64,000 nt of DNA from Marinobacterium rhizophilum. GTDB taxonomy: Bacteria; Pseudomonadota; Gammaproteobacteria; Pseudomonadales; Balneatricaceae. This document shows, piece after piece, positions 15,857 through 24,608 of this stretch. The position numbers were made by a program, and so were the translations under genes. The stretch is taken from NCBI RefSeq assembly GCF_024397915.1, contig NZ_CP073347.1, forward strand, positions 4,712,001 to 4,776,000. The letters run 5' to 3'. Numbering within the stretch: position 1 is the stretch's first letter; each line of letters opens with the position of its first letter. The notes under the pieces were generated by a model. It saw nothing but the letters and a program-made list of their open reading frames with translations, did no database searches and was not told where the DNA came from.

Positions 15857-16852
15857 TTAGTAGCCCTCCTCGAAATCCTCCACCTTGCCGCTGAAAATGC
15901 GGTAGCCCCAGAATGTATAGGCGCAGATCAGGGGTACGAAGATCAGCACGCCGGGCAGCATGAATTTCAGGCTCGAAACCGGTGCCTGGCTTTGCCAGAA
16001 GGTGAGCTGGCGCGGCACCAGGTAGGGAAACAGGCCCACCACCAGGCCGGCGAAGGCGAGTACGAACAGCGCCACGGCAAGAAAGAAGGGTCGCTGCTCA
16101 TGTTGCTTGTCTCCCAGGTCATGGAACAGCAGCCAGCCGGCAGCCAGGCTCAGCAGTGGCAACGGGCTCAGCAGCAGCAGGTGGTAGCCATCGAACCAGC
16201 GGGCGCGAATTTCCGGCGCTTCTACCAGGGTCCAGAGGCTCACCAGTGCCATGGCAACCAGCACCGCCACCACCAGGCGCCGGCCCAGGCGGGCGGCGCG
16301 GGCGCGGATCAGGCCACGGCTTTTCATGCTCAGGTAGCAGCAGGCCAGCAGGGCGTAGCCGGCCATGACCGAGAAGGCCGTCAGCACGGCGAAGGGCGAG
16401 AGCCAGTCGAGACTGGAGCCGTCGATGGCATCGCTATCCACACCCTGGACCAGCGCACCCAGCATCAGGCCCTGGCAAAAGGCCGCCACGGTGGAACCGA
16501 TGGCAAAGGCCTTGTCCCACCAGGGTTTGGAGCGGTGGGCTTTGAAGCGGTACTCAAAGGCCACACCGCGAAAGATCAGTGCGATCAGCATGATCATGAT
16601 GGGCACATAGAGGGTCGAGAGAATGGTGGCGTAGGCCAGCGGGAAGGCGCCAAACAGGATTACGCCGCCGAACACCAGCCAGGTCTCGTTGCCGTCCCAG
16701 ACATGGGAGATGGAACGCATCATGTGATCACGCTGGGGTTCGTCGTCGAACCAGGGGTAGAGGATACCCAGTCCCAGGTCGAAACCGTCCAGTATCACGT
16801 ACATGAGGATGGCAAAGCCCAGCAGCAGGAAGTAGAAAAAAGCCAGTTCCAT
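15857..16852 (-). CDS. cioB: cytochrome bd-type (cyanide-insensitive) quinol oxidase subunit II
   Basis: A 331-residue membrane protein with about eight to nine spans, opening with ELAFFYFLLLGFAILMYVILDGFDLGLGIL, the conserved start of CydB/CioB. WDGNETWLVFGGVILFGAFP and FEYRFKAHRSKPWWD are family hallmarks. With subunit I it reduces oxygen to water with electrons from quinol in the inner membrane. Its ATG shares one base with the stop of cioA (TGATG), so the two are translated in a coupled way. CydB and CioB cannot be told apart from this subunit alone; the partner decides. Confidence 0.95.
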   Translation of the reverse strand: MELAFFYFLLLGFAILMYVILDGFDLGLGILYPWFDDEPQRDHMMRSISHVWDGNETWLVFGGVILFGAFPLAYATILSTLYVPIMIMLIALIFRGVAFEYRFKAHRSKPWWDKAFAIGSTVAAFCQGLMLGALVQGVDSDAIDGSSLDWLSPFAVLTAFSVMAGYALLACCYLSMKSRGLIRARAARLGRRLVVAVLVAMALVSLWTLVEAPEIRARWFDGYHLLLLSPLPLLSLAAGWLLFHDLGDKQHEQRPFFLAVALFVLAFAGLVVGLFPYLVPRQLTFWQSQAPVSSLKFMLPGVLIFVPLICAYTFWGYRIFSGKVEDFEEGY

Positions 16853-18258
16853 CAGTGCACCTTCTCGTGAACATCAAGCTGTTTGACCCAGGCCAGGGCA
16901 TAGCCCGGTGCATGGGTACCGATCAGCTGTTCCGGCAGGGCGGCGAAGTCCGGCGGCCCCTTGCGGATCAGCTTGCGCATGAAATACAGATACACGCCCA
17001 GCAGCAGGGTATAGGTGATCACGAACAGGCTCAGGGAGAACAACACCCGTTCGGCCGGCAGCGGTGACACTACTTCCATGGTGCGTACCAGGCCTGTCAC
17101 CAGCCAGGGCTGGCGCCCGACTTCCACCACGTACCAGCCCGCCAGCGTGGCCAGTACCCCGGCGGGTGTCAGCAGGGTGCAGGCGCGCAGCAGCAGTTTC
17201 GAGCTGTACAGGCGTTCGCCCCGGCGCAGCCAGAGGCCATAGAGCGCCACGGCGATCATCAGCACACCCAGGCCCACCATGATGCGGAAGCTGAAAAACA
17301 CCACCGCCACGGGGGGGCGATCTTCCGGCGGCACGGACTTGAGTCCCTGCAGTTCGCCATCCAGCTCGTGGGTCAGGATCAGGCTGGCGAGCTTGGGTAT
17401 GGCGATCTCGAAGTGGTTGGTTTCGTCCTGCCGGCTGGGCAGGGCAAACAGCAGCAGCGGCGCACCGGCTTCCGTTTCCGGCCAGATCCCTTCCATGGCC
17501 GCCAGCTTGATGGGCTGGTACTCCTTCACGTTCAGGCCGTGCAGGTCACCGACAAAGGCCTGCAGCGGTGCCAGTACCAGGGCGAACCAGAGCGCCATCG
17601 AAAAACCCTTGCGTGCCATGGGCTGGTGCTGGCGCCGCAGCAGGTACCAGGCGCAGACACCGGCCACGACGAAGGTGCCGGTGATCAGCGCCGCCAGCAG
17701 CATGTGCGCCAGGCGGTAGGGCATGGACGGGTTGAAAATCACCTCCATCCAGCTGGAGACCTGAAACACGCCATCGACGATTTCATGGCCCGCCGGGGTC
17801 TGCATCCAGGAGTTGGCGGCGATGATCCAGAAGGCCGAGATCCAGGTCCCCAGGGCGACGACGCAGGTGGCGAAGAAGTGCATTTTTTCACTGACCCGCT
17901 GCCAGCCGAACAGCATGACCCCGAGAAAACCGGCTTCCAGGAAGAAGGCGGTCAGCACCTCGTAGGCCATCAAGGGCCCCAGTACCGGGCCGACGATACG
18001 GGAAAACTCGGAGAAGTTGGTTCCGAACTCGTAGGACAGCACGATGCCGGACACCACCCCCATGCCAAAGGTAATGGCGAAGGGCTTGATCCAGAACTTG
18101 GCCAGCTGCAGGTAGACCGGGTTACGGGTTTTCAGCCAGAGCCCTTCCCAGATGGCGATAAAGGTCGCCAGACCAATGGTCACGGACGGGAACAGGATAT
18201 GAAAGCTGACGGTGAACGCGAACTGCAGCCGCGACAGCAGGGCGGCATCAAGCTCCAT
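16852..18258 (-). CDS. cioA: cytochrome bd-type (cyanide-insensitive) quinol oxidase subunit I
   Basis: A 468-residue subunit that carries the haems and the quinol site. The N-terminal LSRLQFAFTVSFHILFPS holds a haem-ligand histidine, GWYVVEVGRQPW near residue 380 is the region with the conserved glutamine/proline motif, and the periplasmic Q-loop between about 240 and 310 is short, as in cyanide-insensitive oxidases, not extended as in E. coli CydA. This enzyme lets respiration continue at low oxygen or with cyanide or sulfide. Its start codon lies inside a tiny upstream ORF (18248-18367), and a FNR/ANR-like site lies about 100 bases further upstream. Confidence 0.93.
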   Translation of the reverse strand: MELDAALLSRLQFAFTVSFHILFPSVTIGLATFIAIWEGLWLKTRNPVYLQLAKFWIKPFAITFGMGVVSGIVLSYEFGTNFSEFSRIVGPVLGPLMAYEVLTAFFLEAGFLGVMLFGWQRVSEKMHFFATCVVALGTWISAFWIIAANSWMQTPAGHEIVDGVFQVSSWMEVIFNPSMPYRLAHMLLAALITGTFVVAGVCAWYLLRRQHQPMARKGFSMALWFALVLAPLQAFVGDLHGLNVKEYQPIKLAAMEGIWPETEAGAPLLLFALPSRQDETNHFEIAIPKLASLILTHELDGELQGLKSVPPEDRPPVAVVFFSFRIMVGLGVLMIAVALYGLWLRRGERLYSSKLLLRACTLLTPAGVLATLAGWYVVEVGRQPWLVTGLVRTMEVVSPLPAERVLFSLSLFVITYTLLLGVYLYFMRKLIRKGPPDFAALPEQLIGTHAPGYALAWVKQLDVHEKVH

Positions 18259-18367
18259 GGCTGCGTCCTGTACGCGTGCGCAGATGCTGCATCAGGGCCG
18301 GCGCGCAGGCAATGCCGAGAACGGCGGCAAACATCAGAAACTCGGTCATCAGGGCGGGCAGGTTCAT
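18248..18367 (-). CDS. tiny membrane ORF overlapping the cioA start
   Basis: A 39-codon ORF: an N-terminus MNLPALMTEF, one hydrophobic segment (FLMFAAVLGIACAPALM) and a basic end. A good ribosome-binding site (GGAGAG) precedes its ATG at 18367. Its last codons overlap the first codons of cioA in another frame (ATGGAGCTTGA), so ribosomes ending here could start cioA. It may be a small oxidase subunit, a leader peptide for coupling, or both. It resembles no family I can name. Its good start signal and coupling make chance less likely, but it is short. Confidence 0.5.
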   Translation of the reverse strand: MNLPALMTEFLMFAAVLGIACAPALMQHLRTRTGRSHGA

Positions 18368-18469
18368 GGGTGTCTCTCCGGCAGTCGATTGTTAGGCATC
18401 ACTTGATGTCGGTACTCATGCAGAACCTGATGCAGAACCCATGCCAACATCAAGAAAGGGCTGAACACC

Positions 18470-18483
18470 TTGATTTCGGTCAA
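18470..18483. promoter_or_regulatory. FNR/ANR-type binding site
   Basis: TTGATTTCGGTCAA matches the FNR/ANR consensus TTGAT-N4-ATCAA at nine of ten fixed positions. It sits in the gap between the divergent cio operon (start 18367) and the sensor-kinase gene (start 18563) and could control either. Oxygen control of bd oxidases by FNR-type regulators is well known. Confidence 0.6.
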
Positions 18484-18562
18484 TCGAGGGGGGATTATTG
18501 CGCCCAGGTGTAAACCTTGTGGACAGTTGATGTCCCTTGTCTGTAAACGGTGTTGACGGCTG

Positions 18563-20440
18563 ATGAACTGGATAATCGCGTTCGAACTCATGATGCTGGT
18601 GACCAGCGGTTGCGCCCTGCTGGTGTCGGGCTGGCTGCTGCTGCAGGCGCGCAAAAGGCGCAGTCTGCAGGCGCTGGCGGGCTTTGGTCTGATGATGGCG
18701 CTCTGGTGCGCCGGGCATATCGCGATTCAGCAAGGCTGGCACCTGGCCGGTGTGCTGCTGATCCTGGCCAATCCGCTGATGCCGACCTTCTTCCTGCATT
18801 TCGCGCTGCGCTTTGTACGGCCACAGCAGTCCCGCGCGCCGGCCTGGCTGCTGTGGCTGAGCCAGCATATCGTGGCGATCTACAGCGCCAGCGTGGCGGT
18901 GATTCTGCTCAGCTGGGATGGCCCCGGGGGCACCGTGGTCGCGCTGGGGCCCTTCAGTGACTTCTTCGTGTTTCGGGGCCTGGGCTGGGTCAATATTGCC
19001 TACACCGTGGTGGTTGGGGTGCTGGCGCATCTGGTGCTGGTGTGGGGCCTGAGCGTACACCGGGGCAACCTGCGCCGCTCCATCGTGGCGATGTTCGGTG
19101 CCGGTGCCTGGGGGCTGCTGCTGGCCACCAGTTTTATCTTTCCGTCGCTGGGGTTCGACTGGTACCCCTACCCGATGTTGCTGCTGCCCAGCTACGTGGT
19201 GCTGCTGGTGTACGGCGTGGTGCGCTACCAGATTCTGGAGGCCAACGACTTCGCCAAGCGTACCTTGCCCTGGCTGGTGCTGATGCTGGTGCTGCTGGGC
19301 GTGATGGCGCTGCTGGGGGCCTTGTCCGCCCACTTTGGGCTGGTCCAGCTTGCCGCGGTGCCGTTATGGCAGCTGTGGCTCTGCGCACTGCTGGCGGTGG
19401 CGGTGGCCCTGTCGTTGCGCGGCCCGCTGACAACCCTGTCGGGACTGCTGATCTATCCCGGCATGCGGCTGGACGAGTCCCTGCTGGAACGCTGGCTGAA
19501 CCAGCTAAAGCAGGAGGAAAGCTGGCAGGGCTTGCAGGCCCGGGCCGTCGAGCTGATCTCCGCCCAGGTGCGTCAGCGCGTGCATATCCAGCTGCAGCAC
19601 GAGGGCGCAGGCCTGCCGCTGTACTGTGAGGGTGAACTCAGCATCCTGTGCCAGCACCAGGCCCGGGGCTGGCGCTTTCGTCTGCAGGGCTGGGAGGACC
19701 TCAAGCCCGGCCTGCGCCTGACCGGCGAGGTGTTCGGGTCCCTGCTGTCCACCAGCTGTGGCCTGCTGGAGCGCTCCCTGCAGCTGGCCGAGGCCGAGCG
19801 CCGCCGCCTGGCCAGTGAGCACCTGGTGGAGCTGGGCAGCCTGTCGGCGGTGATGGCCCATGAGCTACGCAATCCCCTGAACGTGATCTCCATGGCCACG
19901 GCGGACCTGCCGGCAGAGCGGCGCAGCCTGATACAGGGCCAGCTTGCGCGCGCCGATCGGCAGATTTCGGACCTGCTGCTGTATTCCGGCCGGCTGGAGT
20001 TGCACCGCCAGCCGGTGCTGCTGCCGGCCATGGTCGACAGCATGGCGGGGCTGTTCGACTGGCAGCAAACCCGCTTCGACAGCGATATCCCGGCCGGGCT
20101 GCTGCTTACTGCCGACCCGCACCGGCTGCAGCAGGTGTTTACCAACCTGATTGAAAATGCCCTGAGCTTCGTGCGCAACCAGCCCGGCAGCCTGATCCGT
20201 ATCGATTGTGACGCCACGGGCCGCCTGATTCGCATCCACAACAATGGCCCGGCCATCGATGCCGCCCTGCACGCCACCCTGTTCCATCCTTTCGTGAGCC
20301 GTCGCGCCGGCGGTAGCGGCCTGGGGCTGGCCATCGTGCGCCGCATCATGGATGCACACGGTGGCAGCGTCAGTCTGCGCGAGGATCTGGGCTGGCCGGT
20401 CACCTTTGAACTGAATTTCCCCGAGGAGGCCGCAGCATGA
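18563..20440 (+). CDS. membrane sensor histidine kinase
   Basis: A 625-residue kinase. The first about 300 residues form roughly nine to ten membrane spans in place of a periplasmic sensor loop. They are followed by a cytoplasmic linker, then the phosphoacceptor box SAVMAHELRNPLN with H433 and the ATPase domain with the N box NLIENAL and G box GGSGLGLAIVRRIMDAHGG. The lead region resembles the 7TM-type histidine-kinase N-termini, so a membrane-borne or lipid-linked signal is possible. It overlaps the response-regulator gene by four bases (ATGA), making an obligate pair. The signal is unknown. Confidence 0.92.
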   Translation: MNWIIAFELMMLVTSGCALLVSGWLLLQARKRRSLQALAGFGLMMALWCAGHIAIQQGWHLAGVLLILANPLMPTFFLHFALRFVRPQQSRAPAWLLWLSQHIVAIYSASVAVILLSWDGPGGTVVALGPFSDFFVFRGLGWVNIAYTVVVGVLAHLVLVWGLSVHRGNLRRSIVAMFGAGAWGLLLATSFIFPSLGFDWYPYPMLLLPSYVVLLVYGVVRYQILEANDFAKRTLPWLVLMLVLLGVMALLGALSAHFGLVQLAAVPLWQLWLCALLAVAVALSLRGPLTTLSGLLIYPGMRLDESLLERWLNQLKQEESWQGLQARAVELISAQVRQRVHIQLQHEGAGLPLYCEGELSILCQHQARGWRFRLQGWEDLKPGLRLTGEVFGSLLSTSCGLLERSLQLAEAERRRLASEHLVELGSLSAVMAHELRNPLNVISMATADLPAERRSLIQGQLARADRQISDLLLYSGRLELHRQPVLLPAMVDSMAGLFDWQQTRFDSDIPAGLLLTADPHRLQQVFTNLIENALSFVRNQPGSLIRIDCDATGRLIRIHNNGPAIDAALHATLFHPFVSRRAGGSGLGLAIVRRIMDAHGGSVSLREDLGWPVTFELNFPEEAAA

Positions 20441-21807
20441 GCGACGCCGTCAACAAGCCCCGCATTCTGCTGATCGACGATGAACCCGCCTTTCGGTCGC
20501 TGTGCGAACAGTGGCTCGGCAATGCCGGTTACGAGGTGCGCGGCGGTGCCAGCCTGGACGAGGCCCGCAGCCTGCTGCAGGCGTTTGACCCGGACCTGCT
20601 GCTGCTGGACCTGTCGTTGCCGCCACAGTTTGATCCCGCCGATACCCTGGCGGCACTGCCGGAGTTCGCCGACCGGCCGGTGATCATCATGACCGGCCAT
20701 GGGGACCGCACCCTGGCGCTGGAGGCGATCGCCCAGGGCGCCTGGGACTTCCTCGCCAAACCGCTGGACCCGGACATGCTGGCGGTGGTGGTCAAGCGGG
20801 CGGTGACCAAGCATCAGCTGAGCCGCGAGTTGCAGCAACTCAAACAGGCGCCGCGGGAGGCTTCGCCGCTGGCCAGGCTGATCGGCAGTTCGCCGTCCAT
20901 GACCGCCATCCGTGCGCTGGTGGAACGGATCGCCCCCACCGACGCGCGGGTGCTGGTGACCGGGCCTTCGGGCACCGGCAAGGAGGTCATCTCCCGGGCG
21001 CTGCACGACCTGAGTCTGCGTGCCGGCGGGCCCTTTATTTCGGTGCACTGCGGCGCCATTCCGGCGGACCTGCTGGAAAGCGAGCTGTTTGGGCATGTGC
21101 GCGGAGCCTTTACCGGTGCGGACCGTGACCGTGACGGCCTGCTGAAGCTGGCCGATGGCGGTACCCTGTTCCTGGATGAAATCGGCGAGATGCCGTTGCC
21201 GATGCAGGTCAAGCTGCTGCGAGTGCTGCAGGAAGGCACCTTCTATCCGGTGGGCGGGCGCAGCCAGCAGCAGATCAATGTGCGGGTTGTCTCGGCCACC
21301 AATGCCAACCTGCCCGACAGGGTGGCGCGGGGCGAGTTTCGCGAAGACCTGTACTACCGCATCAAGGGGGTGACCATCGAAACGGCGCCCCTGAACGAGC
21401 GTACCGAGGATGTGGCCCTGCTGGTGCGCCACTTCCTGCAACAGCAGGCCACCGATAGCGGGGCACCCGAGCTGCTGCTGGATCCCGCCGTGCTCGACTG
21501 GCTGATTCGCAGGCACTGGCCCGGCAATGTGAGGGAACTGCGCAACACGCTCGAAAGCATCTGTGCCCTGAGTCGCGGCGGGCGGGTAACGCTGGACGAT
21601 GTGGCGCTGCTGCACCCCGGTGTGCAGCAGGCGGGTGCCGCGGTACCGGCATCCGATGCCCCCCTGGATGAACAGGTGCGGGCGCTGGAAATCCGGCTGA
21701 TTCGCGAGGCGCTGCGCCGTCATGATGACAACCGCACCCATGCCGCCGCCACGCTGGGGTTGTCTCGCCAGGGGTTGTTAAAGAAAATAGAGCGCTACGG
21801 GCTTTAG
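20437..21807 (+). CDS. sigma-54-dependent response regulator (NtrC type)
   Basis: A 456-residue NtrC-like activator. The receiver domain has the acidic pair D14/D15 and phosphoacceptor D58 (LLLLDLSLPP). The AAA+ domain has Walker A GPSGTGKE from G176 and the complete sigma-54 contact loop GAFTGA at 223-228, so it should activate RpoN-dependent promoters. A Fis-type helix-turn-helix ends the protein (THAAATLGLSRQGLLKKIERYG). It is coupled to the kinase gene upstream. I found no obvious -24/-12 promoter in the neighbouring gaps, so its targets probably lie elsewhere. Confidence 0.94.
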   Translation: MSDAVNKPRILLIDDEPAFRSLCEQWLGNAGYEVRGGASLDEARSLLQAFDPDLLLLDLSLPPQFDPADTLAALPEFADRPVIIMTGHGDRTLALEAIAQGAWDFLAKPLDPDMLAVVVKRAVTKHQLSRELQQLKQAPREASPLARLIGSSPSMTAIRALVERIAPTDARVLVTGPSGTGKEVISRALHDLSLRAGGPFISVHCGAIPADLLESELFGHVRGAFTGADRDRDGLLKLADGGTLFLDEIGEMPLPMQVKLLRVLQEGTFYPVGGRSQQQINVRVVSATNANLPDRVARGEFREDLYYRIKGVTIETAPLNERTEDVALLVRHFLQQQATDSGAPELLLDPAVLDWLIRRHWPGNVRELRNTLESICALSRGGRVTLDDVALLHPGVQQAGAAVPASDAPLDEQVRALEIRLIREALRRHDDNRTHAAATLGLSRQGLLKKIERYGL

Positions 21808-21868
21808 CGGCCCTGGCCGCGCTGTGCAGCAGCCTGCTTACATTAAACGAACGCAAAGGGATAACCCC

Positions 21869-22288
21869 ATGAGTGCCATTTCGACCAACAGCCACAGCAA
21901 ACTGATGGGTTACATCCTGTGGATCTTCGGCTTCATGGGGGCGCACCGCTTCTATTTCGGCCGCCCGGTGAGCGGCACCCTGTACTTCTTCACCCTGGGG
22001 CTGTTCCTGATCGGCTGGATTGTGGACCTGTTCCTGATTCCCTCCATGGATCGCAGCGCAGACATCCGTTACCGCAACGGTGACACCAACTACAATATCG
22101 CCTGGATCCTGCTGACTTTCCTGGGCATTTTCGGTCTGCACCGGTTTTACATGGGCAAGTGGCTCAGTGGCCTGGTCTACCTGCTTACCGGCGGTTTGCT
22201 GCTGATCGGCGTGATTTACGATTTCTGGACCCTGAATGACCAGGTCAGCGAAGTTAACAGCCAGTCATCGCTGGCGGGTGGACGCTGA
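21869..22288 (+). CDS. TM2-domain membrane protein with duplicated TM2 unit
   Basis: A 139-residue protein. Two successive units resemble the TM2 domain: GFMGAHRFYFGRPVSGTLYFFT...IGWIVDLF and IFGLHRFYMGKWLSGLVYLLT...IGVIYDFW, each with a pair of membrane segments and the (G/L)HRFY turn. Most bacterial TM2 proteins have only one unit. I use the ATG at 21869 (AAAGGG upstream); an earlier ATG at 21824 adds 15 non-conserved residues. It follows the regulator gene by 61 bases. Function of the family in bacteria is unknown. Confidence 0.85.
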   Translation: MSAISTNSHSKLMGYILWIFGFMGAHRFYFGRPVSGTLYFFTLGLFLIGWIVDLFLIPSMDRSADIRYRNGDTNYNIAWILLTFLGIFGLHRFYMGKWLSGLVYLLTGGLLLIGVIYDFWTLNDQVSEVNSQSSLAGGR

Positions 22289-22516
22289 GTTTTCACCTTT
22301 CACCTTTCTCCCTGCCCCTTGCCCCTTTTTGCTTGCTCCTTGCTCCTCACCCCTGGAGCCCGGCATTCGATTAATGGCAGGTTCAGAGGCCACTGGTGAC
22401 AATCGGCGCTTCGCCTGGCCGCGAGGCCGGGAGCGTTGCTTCGCAACAACGCATCTGCGAAGCTGCGCATAGGATCGGGCACGGGGCCGGGTCGCTGTAA
22501 AAGGGAAAGAGACCTG
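22289..22516. other. non-coding gap with a polypyrimidine tract
   Basis: From 22291 to about 22352 the plus strand is almost pure C and T (CACCTTTCACCTTTCTCCC and similar phrases). Behind it is a GC-rich part with a small hairpin GTTGC/GCAAC near 22433-22446. No gene is supported. Confidence 0.6.
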
Positions 22517-22891
22517 ATGGACGTCAAGTATTCAGAACATCCGGCGATGTTCAAAAACAACCCGCTGGGCTTTCTGTTGTCGATTCTGCTGATCCCGGTC
22601 GGGGTCGGCATCATTATCCTGCTGGCCTGGTACCTCAAGTGCAAATCCACCCAGCTGGAGCTGGTGGGCAATGACCTGGTGCTGGAGCGCGGCCTGCTGA
22701 GCAAGGACCGTACCGAGCTTGCCCTGAGCAGTGTGCGCACCGTGAATGTTTACCAGTCGTTCTTCAATCGTATTTTCGGCGTTGGCAAGATTGCCATCTA
22801 CACCGCCGGCGACGAAGCCGAAATGGAAGTGGCCGGCCTGCCGGACCCGCACCGTCTGCGTGAACTGATCAAAGCACGGCAGGAAGCCTGA
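22517..22891 (+). CDS. PH-domain (bPH2-like) membrane protein
   Basis: A 124-residue protein with a single hydrophobic hairpin near residues 17-42 followed by a segment typical of bacterial PH-like domains of the YdbS/YdbT kind (CKSTQLELVGNDLVLERGLLSKDRTE, then IPLS-type SSVRTVNVYQSFFNRIFGVGKI). The function of such proteins is not established. It starts at the ATG at 22517; the frame is open further upstream but that part is the repeat-rich gap. The next small gene begins five bases after its stop. Confidence 0.8.
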   Translation: MDVKYSEHPAMFKNNPLGFLLSILLIPVGVGIIILLAWYLKCKSTQLELVGNDLVLERGLLSKDRTELALSSVRTVNVYQSFFNRIFGVGKIAIYTAGDEAEMEVAGLPDPHRLRELIKARQEA

Positions 22892-22896
22892 GAACC

Positions 22897-23211
22897 ATGG
22901 CCGGCGATTCGGATTCAAGGGACAAGCGCGCAGCCCGCACCCTGGCGATCGCGATTGTCGTGCTGCTGGTTCTGCTGCTGGGCGCGGGGCTATTGCTGTT
23001 GCCCCAGCTGGCGGAAATCAGCCGTGTCAGCCTGGAGCCCGGCCTTGGCCTCAAGGATGCGGCGGTCATTTCCTTTTTCGTCACCATCGCCCTGATGGTG
23101 GTGTTCGCCATCGCCGCCGGTGACGGCTTTATCGGCGAGATTCAGTTTATGCTGGCAGGCTTTGCCAGTTTCTTCGTGGTGATCTGGCTCATGCTGGCGT
23201 GGATTTTCTGA
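22897..23211 (+). CDS. hypothetical three-span membrane protein
   Basis: A 104-residue protein with a short charged N-terminus (MAGDSDSRDKRAAR) and three clear membrane segments at about 15-37, 55-75 and 83-103. I recognise no family. It directly follows the PH-domain gene with a five-base gap and is probably cotranscribed. Confidence 0.65.
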   Translation: MAGDSDSRDKRAARTLAIAIVVLLVLLLGAGLLLLPQLAEISRVSLEPGLGLKDAAVISFFVTIALMVVFAIAAGDGFIGEIQFMLAGFASFFVVIWLMLAWIF

Positions 23212-23448
23212 CCCGCCAGTTGCCGCTTTCCCTGTTCTGCCGTTTCTGCTCTCGCCCGGTTTCCCGCCGGGCGCGCGCAAGTGATTGTCTGACGTAGGGT
23301 TTTCTGCGCCGGATTTGGACAGCAAATGCCGAAGCCGGTAGACTCACAGGGCCCGTATGGAGGCGTTTGTACCCCCATTGTCCAGTGCACGGACAGGACA
23401 CAGGCCCCATCCGCAGCCGTCGTCGATCTGTAGGTAACTCAGCGTTAT

Positions 23449-24441
23449 ATGAAAAACAAGAACTCACCGGCGCGAGACTTCTGCTACCAGGCTTTAAGGA
23501 AGGTTTCGCGCAGCTTCTATGTTAATACCGTCGCGCTGCGCAACCCCATCAGGGACTATGTCTGTGTGGCCTACCTGCTGTGCCGTATTGCCGATACCAT
23601 CGAAGATGACCCCGCCCTGGGTGTGGATGCCAAGGCCCAGGGCTTTGCGCTGTTCAAGGATTCGCTGACTGCAGGCGTCCCCGAGGCGGGCTGGCAACAC
23701 TTTGTGGCATCGCTCGACAGCAGCGACGACGAGCGCGAGCTGGCGCTTAACTTTCAGCGGGTACTCGGTGAGTACGACGCCTTTCCCCGCAATATCCGCG
23801 ACATACTGAAAAAGCATGTGTTTATCATGGCCGATGGCATGCTGCGGTATTGCGTCAAGCTGGAGGGAAGGGGCGAGTCGATCGAGAATTTCAGCCAGCT
23901 GGATGACTACTGCTATTACGTCGCAGGCGTTGTGGGCGAGCTGCTGACCGCGGTCTTTTCCGAGGAAATGGATATTCCAGCCGGGGCGCTGGTGCAGTTG
24001 CAGAATAATGCCGTGGCCTTTGGCCTGGCCTTGCAGTACGTGAATATCATCAACGACTACGCGACCGACAGTGCGCGTGGCATTGTTTTCTGGCCAGACT
24101 CCTGTGTGGATCAGAGGGCAGACGATCAGGCGCCGCTGCGGGAAATGTCGCGCCGTTGCCTGGATTACATCGTGGATTCGTTCGAGTATGTGCGACATAT
24201 TCCGCGCAAGGAGTGCACGGTACGGGGCTTTTGCCTGCTGCCGCTGTTCTTTGCCGTAGCAACGCTGAAACAGATCAACAAGGACCGGTCTGCTCTGGGC
24301 CACAGGAAAAAGGTGAAGATATCCCGCAAGCGGGTGCGCTTCATCTTCTTTTTCGTGATGGCGTTTTCACGCTTCGACTTTATCCTGGATGCCTATTTCC
24401 GGCGCAATGTCGCCTTTCTGCGAAAGTATCTGAGCGCCTAG
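23449..24441 (+). CDS. squalene/phytoene synthase family protein (squalene synthase-like)
   Basis: A 330-residue enzyme joining two prenyl diphosphates head to head. SRSFYVNTVALRNPIRDYVCVAYLLCRIADTIEDD holds the first aspartate-rich motif, DDYCYYVAGVVGELL the conserved middle motif, and QYVNIINDYATD the second aspartate-rich motif. The wording is nearer to squalene synthase (farnesyl diphosphate) than to carotenoid phytoene synthases, and the C-terminus holds a hydrophobic stretch (FIFFFVMAF) that may anchor it at the membrane. No cyclase, desaturase or HpnC/HpnE gene is nearby. Product assignment (squalene, dehydrosqualene or phytoene) is inferred. Starts at the ATG 23449. Confidence 0.85.
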   Translation: MKNKNSPARDFCYQALRKVSRSFYVNTVALRNPIRDYVCVAYLLCRIADTIEDDPALGVDAKAQGFALFKDSLTAGVPEAGWQHFVASLDSSDDERELALNFQRVLGEYDAFPRNIRDILKKHVFIMADGMLRYCVKLEGRGESIENFSQLDDYCYYVAGVVGELLTAVFSEEMDIPAGALVQLQNNAVAFGLALQYVNIINDYATDSARGIVFWPDSCVDQRADDQAPLREMSRRCLDYIVDSFEYVRHIPRKECTVRGFCLLPLFFAVATLKQINKDRSALGHRKKVKISRKRVRFIFFFVMAFSRFDFILDAYFRRNVAFLRKYLSA

Positions 24442-24608
24442 ACAGTCCAGTCTGTACAGCCGAAACCGGGGATCGCGACTGTGAAGCCGCTGCCGCATTG
24501 CGGCGGTTGCCACTGGCTGTGGCAGAAACCGGTGGCCGATGCCCGCTTGCTGGCAGGGCGGTGAAAGCAGGGTATTGCGGTCTTGCTCAGGGGTGAGCCA
24601 GCGCCTGA

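Noticed and set aside
19573..21741. Long minus-strand ORF of 722 codons opposite the kinase/regulator genes
   Set aside because: It is the antisense shadow of two well-supported genes in high-GC DNA and has no domain-like sequence.
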